From NCBI GenBank assembly GCA_003667245.1, contig RCNN01000036.1, forward strand, positions 62,001-126,000: a DNA stretch of 64,000 nucleotides. The letters run 5' to 3'. Positions 1-13,070 of this stretch are shown here, piece by piece. Both the position numbers and the translations under genes were made by a program. This stretch comes from Heterostelium multicystogenum (taxonomy: Eukaryota > Evosea > Eumycetozoa > Acytosteliales > Acytosteliaceae). Each line of letters begins with the position of its first letter. The stretch's first letter is position 1. The notes beneath the pieces were generated by a model, which saw only the letters and a list, made by a program, of their open reading frames with translations, was not told the DNA's origin and did not search any database.

Positions 1-494
1 GGGCAAATAATCTCACTCTAATCATATATACCAATAATAACAGATCATTAAATCGACCATCCCAAGCAATCATTTTTATCTTATTTCTGGGGGTGGTGGG
101 ACTTGGCATCTTTTGAAATAACCTATCACTTTCTAATATAGTAAATTGATTTAAATACCTTTATCAAACCCTATAGGTTAGGTGTAGAAAGGAAAAGAGA
201 CATTTTTAAAGTTTAAAAGAAATCAATGAAATTACTTTGCCGTTAAATTTGAATACCAACAATATCAATGGTTTTGGAAATATATAACTACAACTACCTT
301 TAGTACTAATTTATTTATTTTATAAGAGTACTATTACATTATTTTAAACAAAGATCATCTTCAACCTCTTGTTTATTTGTTAAATAATCATTACAAAATT
401 AATTTATATTTGTAAAATTTCTTATCATTTAACATAAATTATTAGGTTTCAATACAACTAATTAATTTATATTAATATTTATCTATATTGTCAA
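1..494. other. A+T-rich intergenic sequence
   Basis: No supported gene. The stretch is very A+T-rich with short chance ORFs only. It probably contains the promoter and 5' leader of the gene beginning near 495. Confidence 0.5.
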
Positions 495-2260
495 ATGGAA
501 GATCTTTTTGTCACATGTTTTATCTGTAGATATCAAATTTTTGTAAATGAAACCAAACCTGCACCTTACTACCTTGGTGAGGAAAACAAAAATTCCTCAA
601 AAACTGTTTTTCTTTATCTTTACCCATTCCAGACAGTGTTCATCTTTGTTTAATTTGCAGTAATCAATTTATTAAATCAAAATTGTTACATACTCCAATA
701 AATAGTTTAATCTTCAACTCAATAATTCCTATTCAAGCATCACCTCAATCTTCGCCACCCTCTTCACCCAACTCAAAAAATCAATCAAACTCACATTCAT
801 CAACTTTGAGTTCCCCAACTCAAATCAATGAGAATGAAAATAACATCAATAACATAAATACTATAAATAACAACAACAACAACAGTAATACTACTCCTTC
901 GTCCCAATTTTATCAAAATATAACAAAGAATGATGAATATATTAAAACAATCAGTCTGAAATACCTTCAAACACTTAAGGCTTCTGATTTAATTTTTATT
1001 TTGACAAGAGTTGGAGCATCGAAAAAAGGTACTAAACCCAAACTGATTGAACGTCTCCTTCGTCAAATATTTACTTTCAGTGACTCTCGCCCCAGAGCAG
1101 AACTTATGGATGTAACTTCAATGTCCACCAATGATATCATCAGCTACATGGGAAGATATAAGCTTAGCAAGATACCTCAAGATAGAGCTGTTTTAATTCC
1201 AATGTTGGTTTTTTATCATAGCCTTTTTGGTCCTGAACCCAAGTTCCACACTCCTTCCAACCAACCCTTTCAGAGTTATAATAACCATCACTATAACAAT
1301 TCTTCCAAAAGACCAGCTCCTTATATATCTCCTCCAAGATCCCCATCTCCTCCAGAGAATTTAAATATGAATCTTTATGACTTGAAATCACATCAAGACA
1401 CCAATGCACAAAAGATTAAAACTAGACCAAAGAAACAATGGGATTCATAAGGATTTAATATATAACCTATCTTCAAGTCTTCCATCCTCCCCATTATATG
1501 GAAATCAGTCAATTTATTCCCCTACTATTTCTTCTCCCATGTTACTTTCAAGTATACCATCATATCCAATTGCCACAAGTTCATCTCAAAAACCCCACAC
1601 CATCCTACACATCACCTCCAACTCCAGATTTTTTAACTCCAACTTCAATTGATCTCAACCAAAGTTACAACTATTTAAATCAACAGATCCAACCATTCCC
1701 ACAACAAACAACACAACCTATATCTCCCAATCAATCACTTTCAAATCGCGTCAATATTTTATCAAGAGGCAGTACAATCCCAAATTCACCAAATAACATT
1801 CTTTCTCCCCCATTGCCTTCTATTCCAGTTGACTATAGTTCGATAGCATTGACTCAGTATGACAATCAACCTCAACAGCAATATGATAGTTCGACAATGA
1901 CCAACAACCTATATAATTACTATCTGGTTCCAATTCAACACCATCACCCAATTCAACAAAATATACAAAGTAACCAGTCGAATCATAGTATTCAAAATGT
2001 ACACATTCAAGCAGTGCCACAATTCTCCTCCCAAACTCCGTCAAGCCAACAAACCTTTGATCAACAACCAGCGATATATAACCCAGCATTAAACAAATAC
2101 AACAACTACTACTACTACTGCTTTGGCACCATTACACAACAACGTGTATAATCAACAATTTCAAAATCAATCCCATTTGTCTAATAATAATACTAATAAT
2201 ACAACTACCAATAACATTAGTTTAAATGAGAGTCATCAATCAAATGATTTCATTTATTAA
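495..2260 (+). CDS. Cys4 zinc-binding / SAP-like protein with low-complexity tail
   Basis: I do not recognise a named orthologue. The start is inferred at ATG 495, followed by a 56-bp intron at 577-632 (GTGAGG..TTCCAG) that joins two open frames. The joined N-terminus carries two CxxC pairs, C8/C11 and C33/C36, a spacing that suits a small zinc knuckle. Residues about 133-175 read like a SAP helix-turn-helix: the core ASDLIFILTRVGASKKGTK is followed by LIERLL, which would suggest DNA or RNA binding. The rest is rich in S, P, N and Q. The reading frame changes near 1440, 1590 and 2115, yet composition stays protein-like through to the stop at 2258-2260. I read these as indel errors or early decay. 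No other ATG gives a better start. Function is inferred only from the two small motifs. Confidence 0.55.
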
Positions 2261-2799
2261 AATATACTTTAAATTTAATGACATTACATAATATAAAATT
2301 AAACAACAAAAAAAATGAATGCTTAATTTAGTCATAAACCAACAACAATGAATAAAAAAAGAATAAAATATAATAAAAATAAAATAAATTAGTGTGAACT
2401 TACATTAGTTGTTATTTAATTTTATTTATTTCGAAATTAAAATTATATGAATGCATCATTACTACTGTTGCTGCTGATTACATCTTTATGTTAATAATAT
2501 TGATTTTCATACATTATCAATAGATTAAACTGTAAATTTAATATTTTTATAATAATTTTTTAATAACAGTAGTAATTTTAAAATATTAATATTATTCTAA
2601 TATATATATTTGCATTTTATATTTAATTAATTTAATTTTTATTGGTTTTTTATAGATAAATAAATAGATAGATTAGTAGATAGATTATTAGATAGATAGA
2701 TTAGTTTTTTAATTGTTTAAATCAATTGTTTTGTTACGTTTTATTTTAGTTTATATTATTATTATTATTAATTTTATTATTAAGATAGAATATCTGTAA
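2261..2799. other. A+T-rich intergenic with GATA tetranucleotide repeats
   Basis: No gene is seen. Around 2655-2706 there is an imperfect (AGAT/GATA)n run. ATT trinucleotide repeats follow near 2757-2775. It separates two plus-strand genes. Confidence 0.5.
2655..2706. repeat. Imperfect (GATA)n repeat
   Basis: Tandem AGAT/GATA units with single-base interruptions, between the first two genes. No function can be assigned. Confidence 0.55.
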
Positions 2800-4961
2800 A
2801 TGTCATTTAATCCTTCTATTGTATTAAAATAATGAGGATGGATCTCTCCAACCGACCATTGAAAAACAAACTGATCCTACAAGTCAGAATTTAGATCTTG
2901 CCTTGATTGGAAATTGTCAATTTGGTGCGCTCATCGATAAGAAATCAAACATAAAAATGGTGTTGTATTCCTCGTTTTCGATGCTGATCCTATTTTTTGT
3001 TCTTTAGTAAGAAAGACAAATGACATTGGTAATTTATCTGATAGTTTCTTAATATTTGGTTTCTATTTACTAAATACTCATTAATTTTTCTAGGATTCTA
3101 TGATGTTGTAATTGAAAATTTTGCATTTAGCGAACAATCCTATATTAAAAAACACAGCTATCCTGACAACCAAGTTGTATAACAATAGTGGTGGAAATGT
3201 TGAAATCATTGACTTTGCTCCAAGATTTAATATGTTTGGAAGACCCTATCGTCCTTCTATGCTGATTTCGTATTATTAAGCCAACAGGAAGTTGCAGAAT
3301 CAAAATTAGATTGAGACCTACTTTTGGGTAATTAATAATAATATTTTCGATTTTATTGATGTTAAAAATTAACTAATCATTCTCAAAAGTTATGGATGGG
3401 GTTCACCTGAGAAAACAAGAGGTACCAATCATATCAGATATCTGTTGCCATCAATGGTGATGAGATTGACAACCAATGCTCCCATTTCCTATGTTGTCGA
3501 TGAAGTTCTATTTGAAATAGATGAACCTCTGTACTTTGTTTTTATGCCTGATGAAAGTTTAAGAGAGTCCTTGTCCGAGATGTCAACCACTTTCCTCGAT
3601 AAAACAATTGAGTATTGGCATGAATATACAAAGAGCCTTGCTGTATTTATCTACTACTTACAATTATAATTGCAATATTCTAATAATACTTTTGTTTTTT
3701 TAATGAAATAGATCCCTATTGAATGGCAAACACAAGTATTAAGAGCATGTATCACTGTTAAGTTGTGTCAATTTGAGGAATCAGGCGCAATCATTGCATC
3801 AATTACAACTTCAATTCCAGAATCACAAAACAAAGAAGGTTATGATTTAAGGTAAATATATATATAGCTTATTTATAAATAACTGGTTTTAACATATCTT
3901 TAGATTCTGTTGGATAAGAGATACAGCCTATATTATTCATACCTTTAATAAACTTGGAAATACAAAGATGATGGAAGATTTCCTTACCTATCTTTCCAAT
4001 ATTGTTGCTGGATCGCAAGAAAATGGCGGTTTCTTACAACCCGTATACGGAATATCGTTGGAAAACAAAGCTCTATGAGAAATCAATGTATAGATTGGCA
4101 GGATACAGAGGTTTAGGACCAGTTAAAATAGGAACTCGTGATTATAAGCTTGTACAAAATGATGTATATGGTCATTTAATTCTCTCAAGTATCCAAATGT
4201 TCTTTGATCATCGTTTACAAAAACCTGGTGATGTTACGTATGTAACCATAAGCATGATATAAAGTCATATTATTAATAATGTTCTTTGTAGCTTATTTAA
4301 AAGACTTGAAGGACTTGGTATTCAAGCCTATACTAACTATAACAAACCAGATAGCGGACCCTATGGCGATGGATGTATTGAGGATGGTAAAATATTTACC
4401 TACTCTAGTGTCATGTGTTGGACTGGCTGTGATCGTTTAAGTAAGATTGCCAATGCTCTCAAATTAGCAGATCGTTCTATATTCTGGAAGGAGGCAGCTG
4501 ATAAGATCAAACATGAGATTCAAGAGAATTGCATCAATAAGGAGCATAATTGCTATACTACTTTCTGGGGTGGTGATACTGTTGATCCATATCTCTTAAA
4601 CTTGGCGGAATGTGGTTTCATTCCATACGAAGATGAGGTTTTCAAGAACACTGTTCAAAAGATAGAGTCATCACTCCGTAGAGGTAACTACATCATGGAC
4701 ATTCACGCTGCTAATCCCAACAATGCAAAAGTTGCTCAGACCATCATGTTCCTCATTACCATTGCCAAGCTAGGTAGAAAACAAGAAGCTAGGGAGATGT
4801 TTGAGAACATCCTTAACGATTGTACATCACTTGGATTGATCAGCCAGGATATCAATATGGAAACTAAAGAGATTTGGGGTAACTTCCCAAAAACAACAGC
4901 AATGGTATCAATTATTGCTGCAGCACTTAACTTGAGCAACTCATGGGAGTCTCAGATCTAA
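2800..4961 (+). CDS. Glycoside hydrolase family 15-like (glucoamylase/trehalase type) protein
   Basis: The protein follows the GH15 fold from end to end. It has an N-terminal block DLALIGNCQFGALIDKKSNIK, a middle block with YDLRFCWIRDTAY matching the family's DxRxCWxRD signature, then LAGYRGLGPVKIG, then FTYSSVMCWTGCDR, and a C-terminal WGNFPKTTAM. Family members hydrolyse alpha-glucosides such as trehalose or starch fragments. Six exons are separated by introns at 3029-3093, 3328-3389, 3641-3711, 3852-3903 and 4238-4291. The start is taken at ATG 2800. Frame changes occur near 2828, 2955, 2980, 3150, 3270 and 4060, mostly in homopolymers. The stretch before FTYSSVMCW (about PDSGPYGDGCIEDGKI) lacks the usual Trp-Glu pair, so the general-acid Glu may be missing. 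It could be an inactive homologue or a decaying gene. No signal peptide is visible. Confidence 0.7.
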
Positions 4962-5321
4962 TAAAACAGATTAGAAGGTTCACTCTAATCATTAATGATT
5001 ATTATCAGTGAAATCCCGAAGTTCTATAAAAAATCAAAAAAAAATAAAAATGAAATTATGATGTTTTTTAAAGACTACACACCAGATTCGTCAATAAGAG
5101 GTCATCATTGAGATCACTATAGTTACTGCGACACTTAAGTCAGAGCAATTTATAATAACTGTCATTAATACTCAATATTATTTACATCAAATAATATCAT
5201 AGTTTTGTTATTAACAGTTTTATAAATAATAATATTTAGTTTGTGCTTTAGTTAGTAACATAAATCAAATCAGTCAGTCAACTTTATTGATCATCATCAG
5301 CAGTAGCAAAAACAAATAGCA
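4962..5321. other. Intergenic; TOM40 promoter region
   Basis: No gene is visible. The 360 bp between the GH15 stop and the TOM40 start is A+T-rich and should contain the 3' end signals of the first gene and the promoter of the second. Confidence 0.4.
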
Positions 5322-6302
5322 ATGGCAACTCCAGCAGCAACTATTGAGAAAAACCCAACAGTCGAGGGTGGTGAGACTATTGTCAAGAAACCAAAGCTAC
5401 CATACCCAGGAAAATTTGAAGATATCAATCGTGTTGCATCAGAAGTGTTGTCAACTGCCGAAGCATTCGACGGTTTCAAGGGTGAAATTTCAGGAATGTC
5501 ATCCAACCAATTCCAATTCTCTCATGCTTTCTATATGGGTCAATCAGAGGAAACACCCAAATATTCATTGACTACTGTTTACAGTGATGATCAGGTAAAA
5601 TCCTAATTTACACTATTTATACCACAAATGACAGTTACTGACATTGTCCCCTTGATTGCGCACAATCTATAGAATCCACCAACAGCTGTAGGTAAAATCG
5701 ATAGTGATCGTAAAGTTTTTGGTCGTATTATTACTGCGGCATTGGGAGGAAGAATGTTGTTGAGTGGTACTATCAATATCAATAAAGACCTCCAAACCTA
5801 CATTGGAGCTGAGGTCGAACACAAACACCCATTGCAAAATTTAGTTGTTAAATACGATGCAAACCAAACTTTCGCTGCTGGATATATTAGATCAATCACT
5901 AAGAGATGGGCTGGTGGTCTTGAAATTACACGTTCACCCGCTCAGAGACTATTTATGTATACAATGGGAGTTCGTTATAATCAAGGTCCACACAGCTATG
6001 TCTTCACAGCCAACAACTATGCACAGGCTGCTATGACCTACTCATTTAAGAAGGCCAATGCCGAATTGGCAACTGAATTACAAATGATGCTTGCTCAAAC
6101 CGGTCTCGCTTCAAAGCTCAGCGTTGGAATTCGTTATGGTTTCACTCAACAAGTATTTAAGATGAGATTAGACTCTGAAGGTACCGTTGTTGGATTGTAC
6201 GAAGAGAAATTGACACCATCTTTCAGAATCTCATTTTGCTCAACTTTGAATTATTTCACAAATGACTTTAAGTTTGGAGTTGGTTTATCAATTACCAGAT
6301 AA
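5322..6302 (+). CDS. tom40: Mitochondrial import receptor TOM40
   Basis: Tom40 is the beta-barrel pore of the outer-membrane TOM complex through which nuclear-encoded precursors enter mitochondria. The product is 300 aa, close to the family size. The porin-3 family opening block LPYPGKFEDINRVASEV is followed by FDGFKGEISGM and FQFSHAFYMG. Exon 2 begins with the IDSDRKVFGRIIT segment and continues as alternating-polarity strands to the C-terminal LNYFTNDFKFGVGLSITR, a typical beta-signal-like end. One intron at 5595-5672 joins the exons in phase 0 and the frame is intact throughout. The short acidic/Pro N-terminus has no presequence, as expected. It is one of the few undamaged genes in this half of the window. 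Confidence 0.93.
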
Positions 6303-6886
6303 AAAGAGTCACAATAGAATGTTATAATTTAAAGCTTAGAAATATAGGTAAATAAATTTAAGATAAAAATAATGAAAACTAAAAAGTATTCTTTTTACTA
6401 TTATGTATTATAATAATCTAGATAGATAGATATTGATCTAAAAAAAAAAGATATCTTTATTTCTCAAAACTATGGTACCTGGTTTAAGGTAGATTTTGTC
6501 GGACTTGATGGAAATTTCTTATTCAGAAATTACAATTAAGTTTGATTTTGTTGTTGGGTTTTTGGATGATTATTATTTTTTTTTAATGCTTTTTTGATTT
6601 ATTGCAACCCAAATTAGTATATGTATTGGGTTGGTTTGAATATGCGTCAGTATATGATTATTTGAATAGTAAATGGGGACTCTAGGCTACCCAGCCAGTT
6701 GTGTATGATTTATCTTTGGAATTTAGAGTTGCACTATGATCACAGCTTCCTCTTCTTCTGGTGGTTATTGGGATAGTATTGCTAGTTGGCAGTACACCAG
6801 TGGGTTTATTGTTGATTGTTGCCGAGGCAGTGGCAGTATTAATGGTTGGATTTACAAAGGAGTTGGTTGCGTTGTTGGTTGGTATG
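6303..6886. other. Convergent intergenic region
   Basis: This lies between the 3' ends of TOM40 (plus) and the cyclin (minus). No independent gene is seen. It carries a short GATA run near 6420 and presumably both 3' untranslated regions. Confidence 0.4.
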
Positions 6887-7806
6887 CTATTTACAAATGG
6901 TGGACGAAACCATTGGTTGTGTGGTATTTATATATATCTTTGTATTATTGGTGCTACTGCTTTGGGGAACAGTGTGATTGTTAGAGGTGAAAGTAGCGGT
7001 GGAGTAGATTATCGAGCTGTTGGAAGTCGGTTGTGAATTAGAATTACATGATGGGTGAATATTATTGGTTGCCAAGTTGGGTACAACAGCAACTGGTGAT
7101 TGTGATTGTTTTGGTGGGCAGTGTTGTTGAGCTGGAATCATAGAAATTGGATTTTGGAGTTGAGGGACTGGAATAATGTTATTGGATTGTTCTTCGAATT
7201 TACGTTTGACTTTGTCAACTTCGCGAGAATACTTTTCGAATTCATCGAGTGAACAGTTTACAGTGTAGTCCATCATTGAAAGGAAACATACTTCCAATTT
7301 GTTCATTTCTGGCAAAGAGATACCACCAACTTGGCTATAGAACTCATTGTTATAGAAAATATCATCAAGATATTTTGTGCTGATGAGAAGACTTGTTATT
7401 ACAATACGGTGAATGTTCATGGAATTAATAATTAAATCACATTGTCTAAGGAATCGGTCAATATAAACCAAACTCATGACGAAACATTCTTTGCTGCATG
7501 GTGAATACTTTAACAAACGAGCTAAATATGCATCTATACCAATAGTGGGTGGCTTTCTATTGGGAGGATAAAATTCCCTACGATCATTTTTGATCTGATT
7601 TAACTTAATTAATATCTTGAAGCAAACACTAAAATGGATTCAATACTTACTTTATCTCCACTAGTAATTAATTTATTAATAACTGTACATAATACATCGA
7701 GTAGATTATTATCTTTGGTATCTCTTTTGGGGATGATTGGAGTATATTTGGGAGGATCCATTTGAAGAATTTCAAATATGGAGTCAAGGGATTGTGTAGA
7801 ACTCAT
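6887..7806 (-). CDS. PHO80/PCL-type (P/U-type) cyclin
   Basis: PHO80-like cyclins bind a Pho85/CDK5-type kinase and set its substrate choice, often in nutrient or cell-cycle control. The 287-aa product has two exons (7651-7806 and 6887-7594) and an intact phase-0 junction. The cyclin fold is unmistakable: PPTIGIDAYLARLLKYS, then FVMSLVYIDRFL, then NIHRIVITSLLISTKYLDD and FYSQVGGISLPEMNKLE, with MMDYTVNCSLDEFEKY closing the box. N-terminal residues 1-50 are short and acidic. After about residue 190 the chain becomes S/N/Q-rich low complexity. A second gene of the same family sits at 30037-31580. The CDK partner cannot be identified from the window. Confidence 0.88.
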
Positions 7807-10800
7807 GTTTTTTTGGAGAGGTGGGTTAAGCTAGTGGAATATAATATATAATTAAATAACTATAAGGAAAAATAATTATTATTAATACTAACTAGAGCTA
7901 TAAAACTAAAATACAAGTATTGAGTTTGGATGGATGGATGATTGAGAACAAAAACAACTGAGGAGTGAATAGAATACAAGTTTGTCCAAAAACAACAACC
8001 TTGTTTTTATTCAGTTGGAATTGATTTGTAGTGGGAAAGGTTAAAATTATTAATTATAATATATAGTAGTTAGAAATTTGGTATAGTAGTAGTAAATGGA
8101 ATAGATGATGGAATTATATTTTTTGATTATGGTTTGTTTTTATATAAATTTTATCTCTATTGAAAAAATATTTTTATAAAGTTGTTAGGAATATATTGTA
8201 TAGCTGAAATGAATAAACAAATATGTTTTGGATTTGATTATTATATAGATAGCTATGTTTGGGTGTTAGAGACGACTTTTTTATATGGAGATTTTCTTGT
8301 TGTTGTTTAGTTATTGTTATTTTTGTTGTTTTGTTTTTTTTTGTTGTTGGTGTTTTTTCTAATGGTTTTATGCTTTTAAAAGGTAGAAAGAGTAGAGAGG
8401 AAGGTCTACCAGCTTTATGTATTGTGCTATTTGTTTTGGATGAAATTGTGTGTTGGTGTAGGTTGTGGTTCATATAGGTTTGGTTGTTGGTGCTGTTGTT
8501 TATAATTTTTGGTTGGTGGAAAAGATAACAAGTGAGAAATACAAGTGAGATGAAATAATTGTGCTGAAGCGCTGCTATTGACTAAGTGTGGTGTGGTAAG
8601 GTCTCTTTTTCAGGAGGAGTCGACTGCACCATGTGTTGACAGATAGGTTGCAGAGAAGATGACAGAGAATAATAAGTATGGTAAGGAAAGAGTTTAGAAA
8701 TATATTATATAAAATAAATAAAAGATTGAATAAAAATGTCAATTTCAACAAGAATACTGATTGTTAAGTACGTTGATAGCAGCAGTAGCAGAAACAACAT
8801 TAATCATCAACAGAATGGAATAGGTAGATAGTTAGGTGTTGTTGGAATAGAAATTTATTCACTTGTGAAAAAGTGATATTGTGAGTGGAAAGAACTTGAA
8901 GAATTTATTTAAAGGAACCTAACCAACCAACTATAACCAACCTAATTTTATGTTGGTAGTGGTTATTATTATTATTATAAACAGCTAGCGAATATAACAA
9001 TAATTACATACATATAATATTAAAATTTAAACAATTTCAAACGAAACGATAGATAAATAGATAGATAGTGAATTAAATTTGAATTGACATAAAAGGTAAA
9101 TTACTTTTAAAGACATTAATGCTTTCAATTGTTATTATTACTATTCATTATTTAATTATTCACACACTCACTTTATACTTTTATACATAAGTCAAGTGGT
9201 GGTGTATGTGATATCGAGCATTCAACTACCTTTTAATATGAGATTGGAATAGATGGATGTAATAAAAACCAAAAACAAACCTAACTAAACACTTATGTAA
9301 TCATTATAAATTAAAGATAAATTGTAAAAACGTGTTGGATGGTTGGATTTCTTGTGTGTACATACATATAACAAGTGTTATATGATCAAAAGAAACTATA
9401 ACATAAATATCAACTTAAGTATTAGGGATGATATGCTCGTTAGAAGTGAAATATATTTCACAAACACTACCAACACTTCCCCCCCAAACTCATCATACAA
9501 ATTAATAACATTAAAAGATATCATTTGATGTGGGGGTGACTTTTGATTAATTGATTGATTGATTGATTAATAATTTTAAGTGTGCTTATCTATTTATAGT
9601 GGGAGTAGTACACCTTGCAAACATTTATATTTGAATGATTTGTTTTGTAATCAAAGGTCAAATTGTTGTTGAATTGTTGAATTGGAAAAGTTTGAAAACT
9701 AATGATAGTTACTGAGGAGTCAATCTTGGTTTTTTCATAAATGGAAAGTGAAAGTTGAGGAAGATTGAGCTACCGATTGATTTAGAATCTACTCAATTTC
9801 TTCTATGTGTAACAAATAGAAATGGAAATCAAGTACTTAAAAAGTGAAATCTCTCTTTGATTTTTAAAATACACTTTCAAAATAAAACATTTAAAGATTA
9901 TTCTAGCATCTTGGTTGTTGATATAAAGCGAAGGGGGTACAATTATATGGTGATGATTCAATGACAATCGAAAGATAAATGATAATTACCTATTTTTAAC
10001 CGAGATTTTACCAATATATACAAAGCTTCAACGTGTTTGGTACAGGTGGAAGATGATAGTCACTTATTTTAAAGAAGTAGATTTATGATATATTGCTATG
10101 TGGGAATTTAGATTAAATTATTTCCTGTGTTTTTAAAAAGCCAAACTCTACCTATCTATTTTTAAACAAATGTTAATAAATATGAATCAATTCCAATCTC
10201 TCTAAATCGTAAGCGTTATTTAAACAAATATATAGGTAATCATGAAAGATATATAATAGTTTCCAACATCTTTCCAGCTTCATTAACCATTTAAATCTCA
10301 TCCAAAGATTTATTGTCAAGTGGTGTCCATGTCAATGTTGAAAGGTTTAAGACATGAGGATGGGTCATTATTTAACAATAAACATAGATTCATCATAAAT
10401 CTTATGTTGGTTATTGATCACTCAAAAACTTATTACAATCACAAATCTTAGTTTTGATAAAGATGTTTGGTATGGCCATTGACAATCTGTGATTTTAAAG
10501 ACTACTTGTTTAAACAATTTTGATGATCTTTTGATTTAAACAATAATAATAATAAAAATAACAGATGAATGATCTTATTATTGTGATGATTTTAAACTCA
10601 TTGATTTGGGAGTTGAGGTTGATTTACAAACTAAAACTTTAAAATACTATCGTCGTGCTATACTGAAATTTTGTAGTTTGTGATGTTTATAAACTTTACA
10701 ATTCAAATTGAAGCTTACTTCTATTTACAAATAAATATTAGATACTAATTAAAATTAATTAAATTTACTTTTCTCCTAATTAAATATATATTATAAATAC

Positions 10801-13070
10801 AATAATACTATCTTATAAATACAATTAATAAATAAATAAATATAATGTTTGTTTTATAAATATTAATAATAACTAATTTAAAAGTAAACTATATTTTAAA
10901 AAATATAGATTTAATAAATTATGATAAACTAATAATAAGATAATTAAATAGGTTGGCTTGGTGAAGTTATTAGACGATTTTGATGCCATATGAAAAGAAA
11001 GAATGTGAAGTTGAATGGGAATTAGATTGGATATAAAACGGGGTTCCACAAGTGGTGGTAGTGGTAGTATTAAAGATGGTGGGATGATAATATTGTATTG
11101 TATTGTAAGGATGTCGGAATAGAGGTAAGTTGTTGGAAACCATAAATTAATTTAAATAAATCGATATATTAGAGTTTAAAAATTAAGATATATACCACCA
11201 ACCAACAACATCTTGATTTATATATATTATTATAGAATTATTATCATATTGGATGTGATGTTGATGAAATTAGTGTGAGTCTGTTTGAGACACTATTGAT
11301 TCAAACCTCGAATTTTAGCAATAATTCTAATCTCTATCATACTGATACAATTTATAGGTGTTCACATCACAATACCAACACAATCTCTTCACAAACACAC
11401 TCTCGTTTTTTTAACTCCAATTGGCAAGCGAGTCCAATGACATGAAACTGATACCTCCTACTAGTTTATTTTGCAAAGATAGAGTGGTTGATGTTGGATG
11501 ATATTAAAATTTCTGACTACAAAATGAATTCCAACAAGTGTGTCTCTATGGATGAAGTAGATGCATACAGATAAAGTGTTGAAATTCAATTTAAAAAAAT
11601 ACAAAACCTATACATAGAAGACAGCAAATCTACATTTCATTCATTCAGTACGTGATATCATGCTGCTGCCATCAGCTCACAATCATCTTGATTTCATGTT
11701 TTGGAAAATGAAAGAACAATATCGTCTTTTGGATATTGTTATCACACACTCATTAGATGTGGTTGTTAATATATCATGATGATTGAAGTGGGGTTTGAGT
11801 AGAAACTTCATTTTACACATACTGAATGGCAGATCTGATAGATACGTTCACTCGTGCAAATATATTTTGAGATGTGTGTGTGATAAAATATGGGATTTAT
11901 TGTTAATTAATATAAACTTTTATTGTTGATCCATGCAGCTGTTTAAACCTAATTTATATCTTATTATTTTCTTTAACTATTATAAACCTGATGCATTCTT
12001 GAAATATTGATTATAGGAATTGATAAGATTTGAAAATGTATTTGGAAAGCGAAAGAGAAGAACGATGGAATCGTGAACATTCCATGAAAGATTATTAATA
12101 CTTACTATTTAAGAAATATTGTATCTGGAAATTGTTTACCAATTGGATTTATATTATTATAAATATAATAAATAAATTCAAAAGGATATAGATATTACTA
12201 TCAGATAGAAATGATTAAATTTTATTATGTAAAGAGTGTATAATTATATCAGAAATAAATATATATTTATATACATATATTTATATATTTATATTTTTAC
12301 AAAAGATGATTTAATTAATGAATCAAACATTATTAATTTGTTACGATGTTAAATACATGTATTTATATCATGTGTTGTTGATCAATATGTAAATTCAGAT
12401 CACTAATCATGTGCAAACGGGTTCATATGTATGCATCATTATCTTTAATAGAATTGAAATATAAAAGTTTGGTTTTAATATTAATAATAAAAAGCGATGC
12501 GAAGAAACAGATGATGTTAGAGGTTAAATTAATTTAATTTTGGTCAAATTGATGAAAATATCCTTATTAGGTTCTTTTTTGTTTTTCTTTTATCCTAAAA
12601 GAAACCATCTGAACTTGGAGTGTTTAGCTCGTGTTGATCCTTTTATTTATGCTAATGATGACATCCCCCTCATTTTTATGGTGTTGGACAAACTTTGCCT
12701 GCATCATTACATTTACATTTGATTGGATCTACTGAATCTAGATAACCTTAATGCAAAACAAAGAAGCATGTTGCAAACATCATCAATCACTGCGGCCTGC
12801 TCTCTTCATGAGATACAATCTGGTTGATGCGAATTTTGCATTTGAGGATAGATTGTGATCGTGTCTAGATGAGCAAGAACTATTGTTGTTGCAATACAAC
12901 CTATTCCGTCAAGAAACTGATGGACAACAAGAATATCTTGATTAAAGCATCACTTGTAATATTATAAAATAAACAATGTAAAACAGCTTGATTGGTTCAG
13001 GCGAATATTAATTACTTAAAGAAGAAAAATTAAGTTTTCAAAGTACGTAATACAACAGTTAGCACCATGT
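7807..13070. other. Long gene-poor intergenic stretch (5.3 kb)
   Basis: I find no supported protein gene here. All open frames are short, A+T-rich and unlike known proteins. It contains a run of TTGA repeats near 9545-9570, AATA runs near 10840 and TATATT runs near 12250-12300. A 56-codon frame opening at an ATG near 12552, with a hydrophobic start (MKISLLGSFLFFFYPKRN), is too weak to call. The left part presumably holds the cyclin promoter and leader. Unannotated RNA genes could be present, but I see no clear tRNA-like sequence. Confidence 0.5.

Noticed and set aside
2800..4961. Programmed frameshifting as the reason for the GH15 breaks
   Set aside because: The breaks are many, of both signs and mostly at homopolymers, and similar breaks hit unrelated genes nearby. 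Indel error or decay explains them more simply.
8174..8473. Minus-strand open frame of 99 codons and an opposing plus-strand frame of 72 codons
   Set aside because: Both cover a T/G-rich stretch with monotone composition; neither resembles a protein and no splice sites extend them.
9343..9528. 61-codon frame near 9.4 kb
   Set aside because: Asn/Ile/Thr-rich, no homology, no splice signals; likely chance.
12540..12722. 60-codon frame with a signal-peptide-like start
   Set aside because: It opens without ATG (inner ATG at about 12552), the tail is not protein-like, and no intron extends it. Left as a note in the desert entry.
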